Below, piece by piece: positions 45,049-57,347 of a DNA stretch of 64,000 nt. Where the stretch lies: NCBI RefSeq assembly GCF_950023065.1, contig NC_088679.1, positions 9,238,001 through 9,302,000 of the forward strand, written 5' to 3'. The notes under the pieces were generated by a model that worked only from the letters and a program-made list of their open reading frames with translations, was not told the DNA's origin and made no database searches. Position numbers and translations under genes: made by a program. The DNA is from Planococcus citri. Lineage: Eukaryota > Arthropoda > Insecta > Hemiptera > Pseudococcidae. Positions within the stretch are counted from its first letter, which is position 1. Each line of letters starts with the position of its first letter.

Positions 45049-48000
45049 TCATACTTTTTCATCTTGAGTTTTGCCATTTTTCGACTTAGAATAAGGAACA
45101 AGTTTAGGTATGCCTGTGGTACTCGTTGTAACCGATCGTACATCTTTGGCAGGCTTCGTAGAGTCGGATTTGTAACGAGGTATTTGCGAAGGTTTTTCAT
45201 TCTGATCCGAGGGATAATCAGAACTAGGAACTTGGCTACTTTCAGTCTGTATTATATCGGCTGATTTCTCCTCTAAGATAACCGGTTCGGGTTTTTTTAG
45301 CTGGACCGTGATATGAGAGAATTGTTTATCCGAATCCAAGCTAGATTTCCGTCCTAATGTCGATGATAATCGAGGAGGAGGAGCAGGAGGTATTCTCGAT
45401 CTATGCTTCGAGAAATCTGCTCCTTTCGGATCGAAGTTAATCGAAGGTAGAGACAACCTTTTCGAGTTTTTCCTCTCGTTGTCGGGGAAATCGGGCAAAA
45501 CCTTTGGGTAATTTCGCCTCTTGATGTTGGATAATTGATCGTGAGCTAGATAACAAGACGAGTTTAAGTCTTCGTGCAACGATAATATGTTAATATCTTC
45601 GTAATGCGACGTAGATTCTACGCTATCGTTAATACTGGTATTTTTGGACGAATCGACGAAACTCTTCAGTCTTTTAGCTTGCTTGTTAACCGGCGTATAG
45701 AGCAACTCACGAGAATCCACCTCCACCTGCAGCTCCGGCGAAGCGTCGGATTTGGAATGAGCATGATGAGCTACAGCCGGCAAAACGTCTAGTAAGAATT
45801 CCGGCGTTCTTAGACGTATATGAGCCGAACTCTTATGAGTTCCTGTACGATTATAGTATTCGTCGCTGTCTTCGGACGAGAAAGCGTACGAGCGAAGGAA
45901 CGAGGGTTTTTTAGGAATGCACATCATCGACGTTGATGGCCTCATCTGACTCGTTAACGGATTCTTACCATCGTCCAGAGATTTGGTAACTTCGATTGGG
46001 ATCTGTTTCAAAACACTGCCCGTTCTGGCCGCCGGAGTAGCGTCTATCGCTATGGAAACTTTCCTCTTGTCTTGTGAGCCTCTTTTCGAAGTGGTCGCCT
46101 TCGCCACCGTTGAATCCACCTCGTTCGGTGTTCGTTTCTTTTTTCGCCTTAAAAACCTAGGCGAACATTTGCTAACTATTTCGTTCGCTATCCAGTCTCG
46201 GACCTTAGAATGCGAGTCCATCACAATAGTGCTTCCACTGCACTGTCTCGATAGAGGCCATCGTTTCAGACGTTTACCACTGATCGCCTCCGGATTCACG
46301 CTGGCTACTCTGATCGCGTCGTATTTATCGTCGCAATTAGACGTACTCGTATTCTTCTTACTTTTGGGTTTTTTCATTTCGCTCTCTTCTTTTTGACGAC
46401 TTTCGGCTATCGCGTAAATATCGCCGTTGGCGTTCTCTTCGAATATATCTGGGACGCTGATCGCCTTACAACGAAACCGATTCCGAAACAGGTTATCTCG
46501 TACCTTTGATTTACCCCTTTGGTAGAAAATAATACCGATAGTGGTCACGTTGACTAATAGAAATAATACACCGAGTATTATCAAGACTGTAGCTGTGATA
46601 GATGCAGTTTCAACGTTCTGATTGGCGGAGACCGCTTCTGATGAGGAGAACGGTATTTTGTGAGTAGTTTGACGATCTGGAGAAGAAGTAAAATCTGGAT
46701 CGTTGATGGGGTAATTCACGTCGTCGTTTTCTACCGCGTCTATATTCTTTAAACCGTCGTTCATGTTTTTAATCGCGTTTGGTAGGGCGTGATTCCAAAA
46801 TTTGTCGTATTCTTCGCGATAATGGTACCGGATTTGAGGCGTTAGACCTGTAAGAATCGTAATTAGACTATCAACTTCGGAGGAAAAATATTCAAATTAT
46901 GATTTTGAAATTTATCAATTTTTAAGTAAATAAAATTAGGTAAAAATGCAAGTTTTATTTAGGTATGATTATTGTTGAAAAATACTATAAGTCAACTTTC
47001 AAAGCAGGGTGTCCAATCTTTCAGAACTGAAGAATAATTTTCCCCTACTTTGGACGAATTTTTCGAATTCTCCAGACCTTGCAAGCATTTGTCCATAAAA
47101 AATGAAATAATGACCGGGAAGAGGGTGCAGAAGGAGGGAGATCAGATTTTTCTAAACGTTATCATTGTCAAATTCTATCAAATACTTCACAAAGCTAAGA
47201 TTTGGAGAGGAAGATTTGCTAAGGATGAGGAGCGAGGGGAGGGTGGCGTTGAATGTCCTGAATACTTTGAAAGTTGGATCAAAAAATATTCACATAAAAA
47301 GCAAACCTCTAAAAAATTGACTTCATGGAACTCATTTTAGGGGATTCAAATTCACCTGATTTGACATTTTTTTCGATAAAAAAAATTTAAATAAATAATC
47401 TGGAGACTTTAGGGATATTGAAGATCTTCCATGAATGGGGGGGGGGAGGAAGATTGCTTTAAAATGTAACAAAATTTCAAAAATAAAGCACTTCATATTC
47501 ATTTTCAAATATTTTGCTGCCGCGTTGGCTTTTTTAGCTCTAAAAGAATTGCCCTTATTTAACCCTCTCCCCTGTCCATTTTAAGGTCATGATGCTTCTT
47601 CAGATCTACGTAAGTGCTACCTACTTTAATTTTTGCGTGAAAAAATTCTCTCATTTCATTAGGAGAATGTTTGCGGTTTCTAAAAATTTTGAGGTACAGA
47701 AACTCTTTCCCAAAATGAATGTCTATGAGAACAAAATTATTTCTTGACGTTCAGTTTACCTCACACGAATTTTCAAGTTTTAAGATTTAAAAAAAAAAAC
47801 ATATTTTTAGGAAAAAATGAACCAATTTAGCAATTGAGAGCAATAAAATTCTGAAAAAGTTTTTCTCTGAGAGTAATAATAAGACTTTTGGAGAAGTAAA
47901 TCATTTCTAATAATTAGGGTAATGTTTATTTTGAAGTGTCAATTTTTTATGCTCTCTCTATTTGAAAATAATTCTTCATTTTTCTAGGTTAAAAAAAATT

Positions 48001-51000
48001 TATGCAATAGATGAATTTTGATTTTCTATTTCTGAAATTGAACGCTTTTACATAAAACCTTGAAATTTGAATCATTGAAAATTTCTTTAAAATTCTAGGT
48101 TGCTGCATTAGAATTATTTCAAATAATTTTCTTCCTAAGAAAAAGCCCCCCCCCTGCAGTTTTCCAAGAGAGATTGGCCCTACTGCGCAACCCCTTTTAA
48201 ATCAAAAAACTAAAGCAGAAAAAGAATCGATAAACATCTTTCAAAAATTTTCAAATTTTTGCTTCAAATTTCCTCAAAAATTCTTCGCTTTACAAAAATA
48301 TTTTTGAAAAATCATTTTTTATTTTTCTCAACTTGGAGGCTTAGTACAGGAAGATTAACATAGTTCAAGTGTCAGCCGGGAGGGGGGGGGTGTCTTGAAA
48401 GGTGCGTGTTCAGAGTGATAATTGCTAACACAAAAATTGAAAATTGTTGAAAAATTTATGGCTCAATTTGTTTGATTATTCTTATCCTTTGGAGACTCTG
48501 AAATGGGAGCCAAAATTACTTGAGAAATCATGAAACATCATTTCTTTATAAGAGGATTATCAAGAGGAATTCTGACGCAAAAATTTATTCTTTACGTTTG
48601 CCCAGATTCAGAGGTTTACCAAAGACTGGACACCCTGCGAGGGAAGTAATTCTTTGCCAGTGACATCATTTACCTAAATACATGTACGGTTGCCTATCCA
48701 ATGTGAAACGAGGCCATCTCACTGCATGATTCTTGAACTCGAAATGAGATGAGAATGTTAAAAAATCGTAACTTGTTGGCATATTCGGATTCCTGAAAAA
48801 AATTCGTAGAAATTAAAGTCTAGGTAGGTAAATTACGATTTTAGGAAATTTTAAATATATTTTTTTAAATGAAATAAAATAAAAAATAAATGTTAGATAT
48901 GAAAGTAATGATATCTACTAAAAAGTTAATTTTTCTTGGCTCCATTGTAGATGTTAAAATTTTTCAAAATAACAACTGGCATGAGGAACACAATCAACGG
49001 CATCTCGTTACAATTAAAATGAGTTATAATTTTCAACAAAAAACTGAAATAAAAAAAATAAAAAAACAGTAGAGGAGAGAAAATAGTTCTTTAATAATTG
49101 AAATATGAAGCAATTTTTTCATGATTTTTCATTTTATTTCGTTTCTTGTTATTTTTTTTTTTTTAAGGAAAAAAGAAAGATGAAAATAAAAACCTAAATG
49201 TATTTATCTACTTTAGAAAGCTTCGATTTTTTTAACATTTATATTTTTTTCTGCCACAAAGTGAAGTAAAACGTTTGTAATTTTGAAAAATGAACGATAT
49301 TTTTATTTTACTACATTGTACGAGAACTATAGATGAAGATATTAAACTCGAAAAAGTGAAAAAGTACTTCAAAAAATTGTCTCAAGTCATCAATCGTATT
49401 CATACGTACCCAGTTTTTGCAAAATTCGTAAAATATCTCATCATTGTTTCAGACAAACGTTCTTCATCGGCATTGTAATCGGACTGATAATGATTAAACG
49501 GCCCATCAATGGGTACTCCGAGGGCATATGGTAAATCATCTCCAGAAATTGTTCGTTTAACCTACCACAAAAATTGTCATTATTAAAATAGATTCGACAA
49601 AATTGAAAAATTAACAAAAAAAAAACTGATCAGCAAAGGCCAATAATGTGCACCTTGATATGATTCTCCGATGTAGTATGATGACCAAAAACATATAAAA
49701 ATGTCTGCTTCGGAGTCCTGCCGTGATATCTCGCAGTCTGAAGCAACGGAGCAGTAACCAGCATATCACTCAGAGCATCCAGAACTGAATTTCTAACAGG
49801 TATAGGCGTTTTATCGGCTAAATGGCCGAGATATTTTTCAACAGTCTTTTCAAAGGCAATATCCGGGGTTTTCTGTAATAATTAATCGAAAAAAATAAAT
49901 TAGAAATTACATAGATAGATATAGTAAATTACAATTTAGTTGCGGACACAGCAATTTTGAAAAATTAAAGAGGTTTTTATGCAGTTCAATGTGTACTATC
50001 AAATTACTTTGTAAATTAATTTCGTGTACGTTTCGATCAACTTGCTAGCTTCGTCCAATAATAACCCGCGTTTTAAAAAATCATCTTCTAATAAATAATA
50101 GCTCTCTATTTCCGAAACACCGGCTAATAAATCATACCTGAAATGATACAAATATTATGTTTCATACAGAAGTAATACTTGAGTCAAACAAAACTCAGTC
50201 ATTAGATTAGAGATTAATGAGCATGAAAAATTGAAAAGAAAAATTCTAATAATGATCGCATACTTGCTAAAAAGAGTATGATTCATTTGCTGTGCTGGTG
50301 ACTGCAAAACAATCACTTCGTCGACTACAGGAGTAAAAGTGTTTTCAAATGGTAAAGCCTGAGAGGACTTGAAAGCAGATATAATATCATCTTTTCGTTT
50401 CCTTTGCAAACAGTTGATCATATTTTCGGTAGAGCACTTCAACTCTTCGCCCAAATGAATGTAATGAAGTGGAACAGCCGTTAGAACCCATTCGGACAGA
50501 GCTGTGCCTCCCATCAGAATAGCACGATGAAATAGACCTGCAAAAATATCAAGAAGATTAGTATGTATTTATGAAATTAATTATACATCCTTAATAGGTC
50601 TACTTGGTAAGACACATAAACATTTGAATTAAAGTTACCGAAGAAAATGCTAAATTTATAAAAATGTTAAAATAGCCAAAAAATTGAAAAAGTTAAGAAC
50701 GTTTTTCCAACAAAGCAAGAATGTTGGGTGGGAGGGGACTGAAATTTTTACCCCAGACACCCCTTCCAATATTTTTCATGCTAATTAGCTTAATGTGGTT
50801 CGAACAAATTCTGGAAGGGAGAGTTGGAAATAAAAATGTTGAATAATTTTAAATGTTCAAAAACAATGCTTTTATACTTGACAAAAAATTAATGAATTGA
50901 TTCTCTTATCTTGCAAAGCTGGTACAAAAATCAAATAATATTCGTAATTTTCTTCAAGCTACTTTTCGCGCTTTTATTTAGCCTTTTGCACAATAGGTAG

Positions 51001-54000
51001 AATTCGAATCTGTCCGAGCTTGATGATTTGAAAATTAAAATAAGGTTGATTTTCATACTTGTAAATATTTAAAAATTTTAACAATAGTTTCAGGAAATTA
51101 TAATATGTATTTTCAAAAATGAGAATAAAAGACTTGAGCGAAGCGAAAGTAAAAGCTTTTGAAAATTAATAATCTTTCATCAGTAAAACAAACATTATTT
51201 TCGATGTAAGAAGTCAATTTTTAACCATTCAACTTTGGCCAGAAAAAAGAAAAGGAAAATAATGTACACCGAGCGAAGCGAGGACCAAAGCTGTGAAAAA
51301 TTGATAACTCGACGTAAAAAAACATAAAATTTTTGATGATGCAAAAAATTAGTTTTCATGGCCTTAGCATTTTCAGTTCTCAGGAAATTAAAATTGTATG
51401 TACATATTTTTAAAAATGTGAATGGGATCCGAGCAAGGTGAGGGCAAAAGCTCTCGAATGTTTTCGAATTTTCAACAAAAAATAGATAGGACATTTTTTA
51501 ATATTTCAGCAAAAGTGGGAATTTTCTGATAGTTTTACTAGAATTATGGAATGCATTGAAGAGACTTGGGGGGGGGGGGGAGATATTTCAAGTAGAACAT
51601 AATTTTTGATGCGAGAAGTCAATTTTTGTACTCTATAACTTTGTTTGGAAAAAAGGAAAGAAAAATGATCCGGCCCCAGCAAAACGAAGGTGAAATTGAA
51701 AACTTTTGAAAATTTATAATTATTCAAGGCTAAAACCCTATGGTTTTTGGTAATTGTTTGATTTTCCTTGCTTACATGATTTTTCAAAAAATTTCTCAAC
51801 TTTTTCCAATTCAACTAATTTTTCTAAAAATTCTCAACTTTTCATCTAAATTTTTCTGTCTGAGAGAGTGAGACACCCTCCCCCTCCTCTATTCGGCACC
51901 TCTGTGGTAATTGGTACTCGTGAGTAGTTGAAACAAAAAAAAAACCGAAATATTTTTCTACGTTTTTTTTTTAAATTTTTTTTATCAATATTGAAAAATT
52001 TCACGATTTTTCAAATCATCGTCGAAATATTAATAAAATAATTATTATAATTTCATTAGATTTGAAAAAGGGGGAAAGGCCCGACTACCTAATAATGATA
52101 TGGTGGGAATTAATACCATTGGGGGAAGATTAGAAATATTCCTTAGGCGGGGAATATTTGCCAATACCTAGATAGCTCAGAAGGGTGTAGTCAGTCTAAA
52201 CTGCCCAAAACATCATTTAAAGATGATACATAATAAATAAATAAGACTTTGCTTTACTTACTATGTATATTTACACTTTTTACATAACGTTACCTTAATG
52301 CCAAATCCGAGTATGTCCATCCAAAAAAAGTACGATTTTACGCATCACTGATAAGGGTTCGGATATGCTTGGAAGAGTTTGTTGAGTTCGGATTGAACAT
52401 CGGTTAGCTTCGTGCATCTTCTGTGTTGCACTTTTACTGCACTAGGATGAAAATTTTTCAATTCAGGGCATCCCAGAGTCTTATCAGTGACGCAAAAAGA
52501 CGATTTTTTTTTTTTTTTTGGATGGACATACTCGGATTTGGCATTAAGGTACCGATAAATTCATTGACATACGTTATAATCTATAATTTTGAAGATAGTA
52601 TGAATTTATTTTTAAAGATGATCTCGCCATACGTGTGTTGACGTAGATCATAAAAATAGAAACAATAATCTAACTTGAGATTTTACCCTAAATACCTGTG
52701 AAAGATAGGATATGTGAAACTAAGTAATTTTGATAATATTTACACGAGAAAACAACATAAAAATTAGTCATCATAGATTAAGACACCCTGCTCTGAATCT
52801 ATGCGAAGGATTTGTAATTAAATAAAATAAGTGTACTTATCTTACCACTTAGCACTTACGACAAACTGTACACGTTTTCCATCTCTTTCGGGTGCCTACC
52901 TAATACCAAGGCATTTGATGGAACTTAACTAAAAGAGATCTACTTTAATTCTTTGCACAATGCATACCTGACCGGTTCAGGGTACATTGCCAAAAAGGTA
53001 CACTGGTTATTAATCGAAATAGTTTGATTAATCTGGAATTATTCAGTAGTATTTACCATCAAAGAGAGATGGAGAAAACAAGAGAGCTTTGCCATGGTCT
53101 CCTCACTAGAGGTGCTCCCATGGCATAATTTTTATCAATGTCCTGCTACAGAACCGACCACCGCAAATTGCCGAGACAAGAGACAAGACTGTTCTGAGGA
53201 TTTTAGCGCGAAGATCGGTATTATAAAGAGACTTGAGATGGTCAAGTCTCCACCCCTATTCGTGGGGTACCAATAGCGTAATTGCTAAGTACACATAAAT
53301 TGAAGAATTTATGTGATTTTGTTAATTTATGCCCAAAATTCCTATCTTGAGCTATAAATGTCACCAAGAGGCAAGAATAGGAACTTGACAGAGGGTCGCC
53401 GCGCTAGTGTTGCCTTGTTTCTGATTGGCTGATGAAAGGTCCCCGAATAAACATTGGAATGTATTGTTGTGAAAATTGAAGGAAAATTGTAGAAAATTAC
53501 TGATAACAACAGGACCTTTCGTTAGTTCCGGTGTTTTTTACTACAATTTCCTAGAATGCGACAGTTGCCTTGTAAAATCCCTATCCCCATCTCGAGCTAT
53601 AAATGTCAAAGGCTCGCGAACCCTTTCTCTTAAAGAAGGGTGCCGCCCTGTATGCGCGAGTACATAGTGTACTTAGCCTACTTCTTTTAAGAATACACGT
53701 TACCTACATTTACTATAAGGGATATGTTACATAAGCACTACCTTCGGCAGTGGGGCCAATCTGCCCTCTGTCAGAATTATTATTTTTTTTTCAAGTTTTT
53801 CAAACAGTACCCATTTCCTCAATTCAAAATCACAAATTGACATTAACATTTATGCAATAATTTCATTTTTTCAGGAAACCTACAGTTGTTGATTAGTTGG
53901 TCGTTTTTGAATTTTGAAAATAGCCAGGGGTTTCCAACCTTGTCGGCCAAATGAGTTCAAATGAATGAGCAGATATGGCAAAACATTTGACGAATACGTC

Positions 54001-56135
54001 AATGTATTTTTTGAGTTTTTTTTACCTTTTTTTAGTTGGAATTTGCAAAAAACAGCACATATTGACATTTTTAAGCTCTTTGGAGATTGAACGGAAAGTT
54101 TCATCAAAAAAAAAAAAAAACTAACAATATCTAAGTTGTAGAGAACTGAATTTTTGAATTTTCAATCATGACAGTTTCATTGGCTTTTATACAACAATAA
54201 TTATAGGGGGAAAATAATGTCTTTTCCCGCTAAGATATTTTTTTTAAAAATGTAGGTTGCAAAAAAAATCGAATTTTTCAATTAATTAGACATAATTATC
54301 TTTAGTCTGCTCTAAACAGTCGCCCAATCAATTAATTTTACTCGATGCAGTTCAAGTTTGTTACATTGCCAAATTGAAAACGATTGACTAAGATCAATAC
54401 CCTCTACAGATACACCGGGTGTATTAAAAATCTATGCAGCCTCAAAATTATATAGGTAGGTACCTTATCAAACACCTACCTAATCATGAAATCAGAATTT
54501 CAATACGCTCATTTTTTCATATACACATATATGTAATTAAATATACTAACTCATTACCCTCTGCTACTGGCGAGAGCATAAGAAAATTCACGCAAGCGGC
54601 ACCGGTTCCAAAGCCCATCACGGTCACATTAGAAGGATCACCTTTGAACTCGGCGATGTTACCTTTGATCCACTGCAACGCAGCTATTTGGTCCGAGAGT
54701 CCGAAATTCGTACGACCAGGTGTCGTCTTGATTCCTTCTTTCAAGAACCCTGCGACATATTTTTAGGCATTAGTGAGAGAAAAATCTCAAAAAGATTCTT
54801 TCAAGAAGTAATTTATCATTGGAAACGAATAGTATATATGGGCATGCGTTCGGTTCGGTTTCGGTCGCGACAAAGACATTTTGGATATGGACCAAAATAT
54901 TATTGTTAAAGACATTTGTAAAATATTATTTGGAATCGCGAACGCGACATGTGACCGGGGTGTCACTGTCGTTGTCGTCTGCTAGCTCGAACTCGAACGA
55001 CGATGAGGGAAAAATTCGAGCTAAGAGCTACAAACAATAGTCGAATTGATATCGGTCACTTGAATTATAACAAATGCACATCGGAGCATGAGCCAGACGA
55101 TGAGTAAATTCATCACAACAAAGAGTATACGTTTCCACGCCATTAAAATTCTTACGAGTATTATAGTTCAACTATAGGTGATGTGAAATTTCAAATTTTC
55201 CACGCACATATGTCACGATGCGACGTATACGTTTGACGTTCTCTCATCCTGAGGTATTTATACACATTTGCAAGTCGAAAAAACCAAAACTAACTAACGT
55301 CACGCCAAAGATAATTTTTCAAACGTCTTCAGCTTATAGGTGTACTTTCACAATGAAACAGTCGCACTTCTGCGACCACTTATATGGACTTAATTTTGTA
55401 ACCTTGCCGACAATAAATCAAAAATAAATCGAAAAATTCGCCAGAAAAATTATTCAATGTAAACAAATCGGAGAAAAATTTCAAATTTACGTCTAAAAAG
55501 CTTAAACAAACATCGAAATGACAAAGCTCCTCGGTCTCTTGCCGTTCTATAGTATGGGTTTTCTGCCTTAAAAAACTAAACAGTGGCCGGATGCCAATTC
55601 AGATCTATAAACAAGAGCTAAACAGCCGTTTATGAGAAGAGCCAAGTTTTTCATTAGCTATCGGATACACCAACGTAAATGGGTTCAAGAAATTATAAAT
55701 ATTTTTGAAGGTAATCTCCGCAACGTGCAAGCGGACATTTTTTAGGCTACTTTTGTCATCAGGTAATTAAATCTTCCGTCGTCGTTTTCAGTTTCCAGCA
55801 GTTTGCATTTTTTTTTATACTCGTATATAAGCTAATAAACCGATTTTTTAATTTTTTTATCACCTGACAAAATCTGTTCGAATGGTTGTAATTTTTTATT
55901 TCGATGGGTCGAATACACGATGCTTTTTTAAAGGCTTACTAAATCGAGCACAGTTGAAAAGAGATTTTTTTTCAATGCTTACCGAAAATTCCCAGTCTGA
56001 AATTAATCGTTATGAAGATCACTTTTCCAAAACTGGCTATGACTGAACCGTCGTATAAATTACCGGAGTTCCATTCGAACGATTCTCCGTGAATGAATAA
56101 TATCACCGGGTAATTTTGACTGGACGATTCTTCTC
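45049..56135 (-). CDS. Second neuroligin, 3' eight exons (C-terminal ~1,011 aa)
   Basis: Minus-strand exons are 55983-56135, 54558-54749, 50264-50537, 50008-50137, 49654-49872, 49410-49561, 48674-48792 and 45049-46847, all GT-AG and in frame. The first reads NYPVILFIHGESFEWNSGNL, then SVIASFGKVIFITINFRLGI, the carboxylesterase-like core. The nucleophile elbow is VMGFGTGAACV: Gly replaces the catalytic Ser, as in neuroligins, which are adhesion proteins and not enzymes. GLFHRAILMGGTALSEWVL and QTFLYVFGHHTTSENHIK follow, as in the family. The last exon has a stalk, one membrane segment (TATVLIILGVLFLLVNVTTI) and a cytoplasmic tail of about 490 residues, far longer than the ~125 of vertebrate neuroligins. 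The tail is Ser/Lys-rich with PPAPPPRLSS and ends DEKV. N-terminal exons (signal peptide, first strands) were not found up to 64000, so the gene is 5'-incomplete here. Confidence 0.93.
47005..48637. mobile_element. ~1.6 kb intronic element bounded by CAGGGTGTCCA inverted ends
   Basis: CAGGGTGTCCAATCTTT at the left and AAAGACTGGACACCCTG at the right are inverted with one indel or mismatch. The interior is AT-rich with C/G homopolymers and has no transposase frame. I do not see a TA duplication, so the boundaries are less certain than for the other elements. The termini resemble those inside the palindrome at 15527/16953 (CAGGGTGTCCAC). Confidence 0.5.
50538..52074 (-). other. Large neuroligin intron, first part, with dispersed repeat cores
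   Basis: No exon is seen. Copies of the GAGCGAAGCGAGG-type repeat core lie near 51135, 51270 and 51430, with a degenerate one near 51675. They are spaced about 150-250 bp apart, as if tandemly amplified. There is a ten-base G homopolymer near 51572. Confidence 0.5.
52075..53773 (-). mobile_element. Dispersed element copy 2 (inverse of 33088-34330)
   Basis: The full order of landmarks of copy 1 appears on the opposite strand, from GGCGGGGAATATTTGCCAAT near 52152 to CAATCTGCCCTCTGTC at 53757-53772. Copy 2 is longer by about 450 bp. Part of this is the nested MITE at 52293-52549. The rest is extra sequence at about 53290-53580, which looks like a partial internal duplication (two CTATAAATGTCA strings). 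The 60 aa frame at 53094 is not supported. Confidence 0.65.
52293..52549. mobile_element. MITE nested in the dispersed element
   Basis: The inverted ends CCTTAATGCCAAATCCGAGT and ACTCGGATTTGGCATTAAGG pair and continue through ATGTCCATCC. TA flanks both ends. Copy 1 of the host element (near 34115) lacks this insertion, which gives an empty-site comparison. Confidence 0.8.
54750..55982 (-). other. Neuroligin intron with a CpG-richer patch
   Basis: About 54840-55400 is richer in CG dinucleotides than its surroundings (TTCGGTTCGGTTTCGGTCGC, GAATCGCGAACGCGAC, TCGAACTCGAACGACG). I can assign no exon. It may be a regulatory region, an alternative exon or a decayed insertion. Confidence 0.4.
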
Positions 56136-56447
56136 CTAAAAAAATGAAAAATTTAAATTAAAAAAAAAAATAATAATTAACATGACTGTAATCATACATA
56201 ATACCTACATAAGTAATTTAATAAACATGTTCGTACTCGAAGAGACGAGTGAAAAGGGAGTAAAGACCAAAGAGGGATTTATGAGCCTCTGTATCTATAA
56301 AGAACACAAAATTCTAATAATAATAATGTTTTTTTTTTTTTGGTGCAAAAATAAATTTCAAAAATGTAAGTGAATTGATGACCATGACCTATCAATCAAT
56401 TTTGATATTATTCTTCGATTTTTTAAAACCCTTTTCAACTGAGAAGA

Positions 56448-57338
56448 TTTTTTTTTTTTTTTTTTGGGTGTTTATAATTACAAGATTATTACACCCGTAA
56501 GGGGGGGGGGTTAAATTTGGTTTGTGAGGTTGATGTTTTTTATTAGGGAGATGAATTTTTGTATTTCTGAGGGTTCGTCAGGGATAGTAGGTGGGTTTTC
56601 TTTTATCTGTAGTGTAAGTCTGTTTTGTTTTAGTTGGGGACAGTTGAAAAGTATGTGTTGGATGGATGTGGGTTCGTTTCTGCAAAATTGGCATGAGGGT
56701 TTTGGTTCTTTTTGGTATAAGTGGTTATGAGTAATTTCTGGTAATCAGGATTTCTTCTTTTCTGTTCAGGTGGCCTAGATTTTTCCAGGGGAGGGTAGTT
56801 TTTTTATGTTGGAAGAGTTTGTTTGAAGTTTGTTGTGACCAAAAGTTCTGCCAGTTAGTAAATGTGTTGTGAGTGATTAGAGATTTAATGTCATCAGGAG
56901 TGAGAGTGGTAAGAGGGGAGGGGGTAGCGGCTGTTTTTGCTAATCTATCAACAGTTTCGTTTCCAGTGATACCTATGTGGCTGGGAACATACATGAAGCT
57001 AATTGAGTAATCATAATATTGGAGGTTAAAAAGGGACTTATGTATGTCTTGGACTATGGGATGGTCAGAAAAAATGTTTTGAATGGATAGCAGTGAACTT
57101 AGTGAGTCGCTTTGGATTAAGAATTTTTTGTTTTCTGATTGATTGGAAATTATATCTATTAGGCAATGTTTTATGGCAGTGAGTTCAGCAGTAAAAATTG
57201 AGGCACAGTTGTGAATTTTGAAACTGAGAACTTTGTCATTAATTGAGTAAGCATAACCAGTATGAATATTAGAAATTTTTAAACCATCTGTGAAGCATAA
57301 GTTATACTCAGTATAGTTTGATAACAGTTCTAAGTATT
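56448..57338 (-). mobile_element. 5'-truncated LINE with RNase H domain, poly(A) tail and target-site duplication
   Basis: On the minus strand the reading frame from about 57345 to 56725 encodes an RNase H domain with all four acidic positions: CFTDGLK, AELTAIKHC, IQSDSLSSL and GNETVDRLAK. SFMYVPSHIGITGNE is the usual LINE RNase H motif. The frame then stops at ITRNYS. A second frame (HNHLYQKEPKPSCQFCRNEP onward, stop at 56511) continues the C-terminal Cys/His region after a small deletion/frameshift, so the copy is dead. It ends with an 18-A tail (56448-56465). TTTTCAACT with a similar continuation occurs at 56432 and 57339, an imperfect target-site duplication. It belongs to the I/R1/LOA-like LINEs that carry RNase H. 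It may lie in the 5' intron of the second neuroligin. Confidence 0.88.
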
Positions 57339-57347
57339 TTTTCAACT

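Noticed and set aside
45983..46396. 137 aa plus-strand open frame
   Set aside because: It is a shadow of the neuroligin cytoplasmic-tail exon on the other strand.
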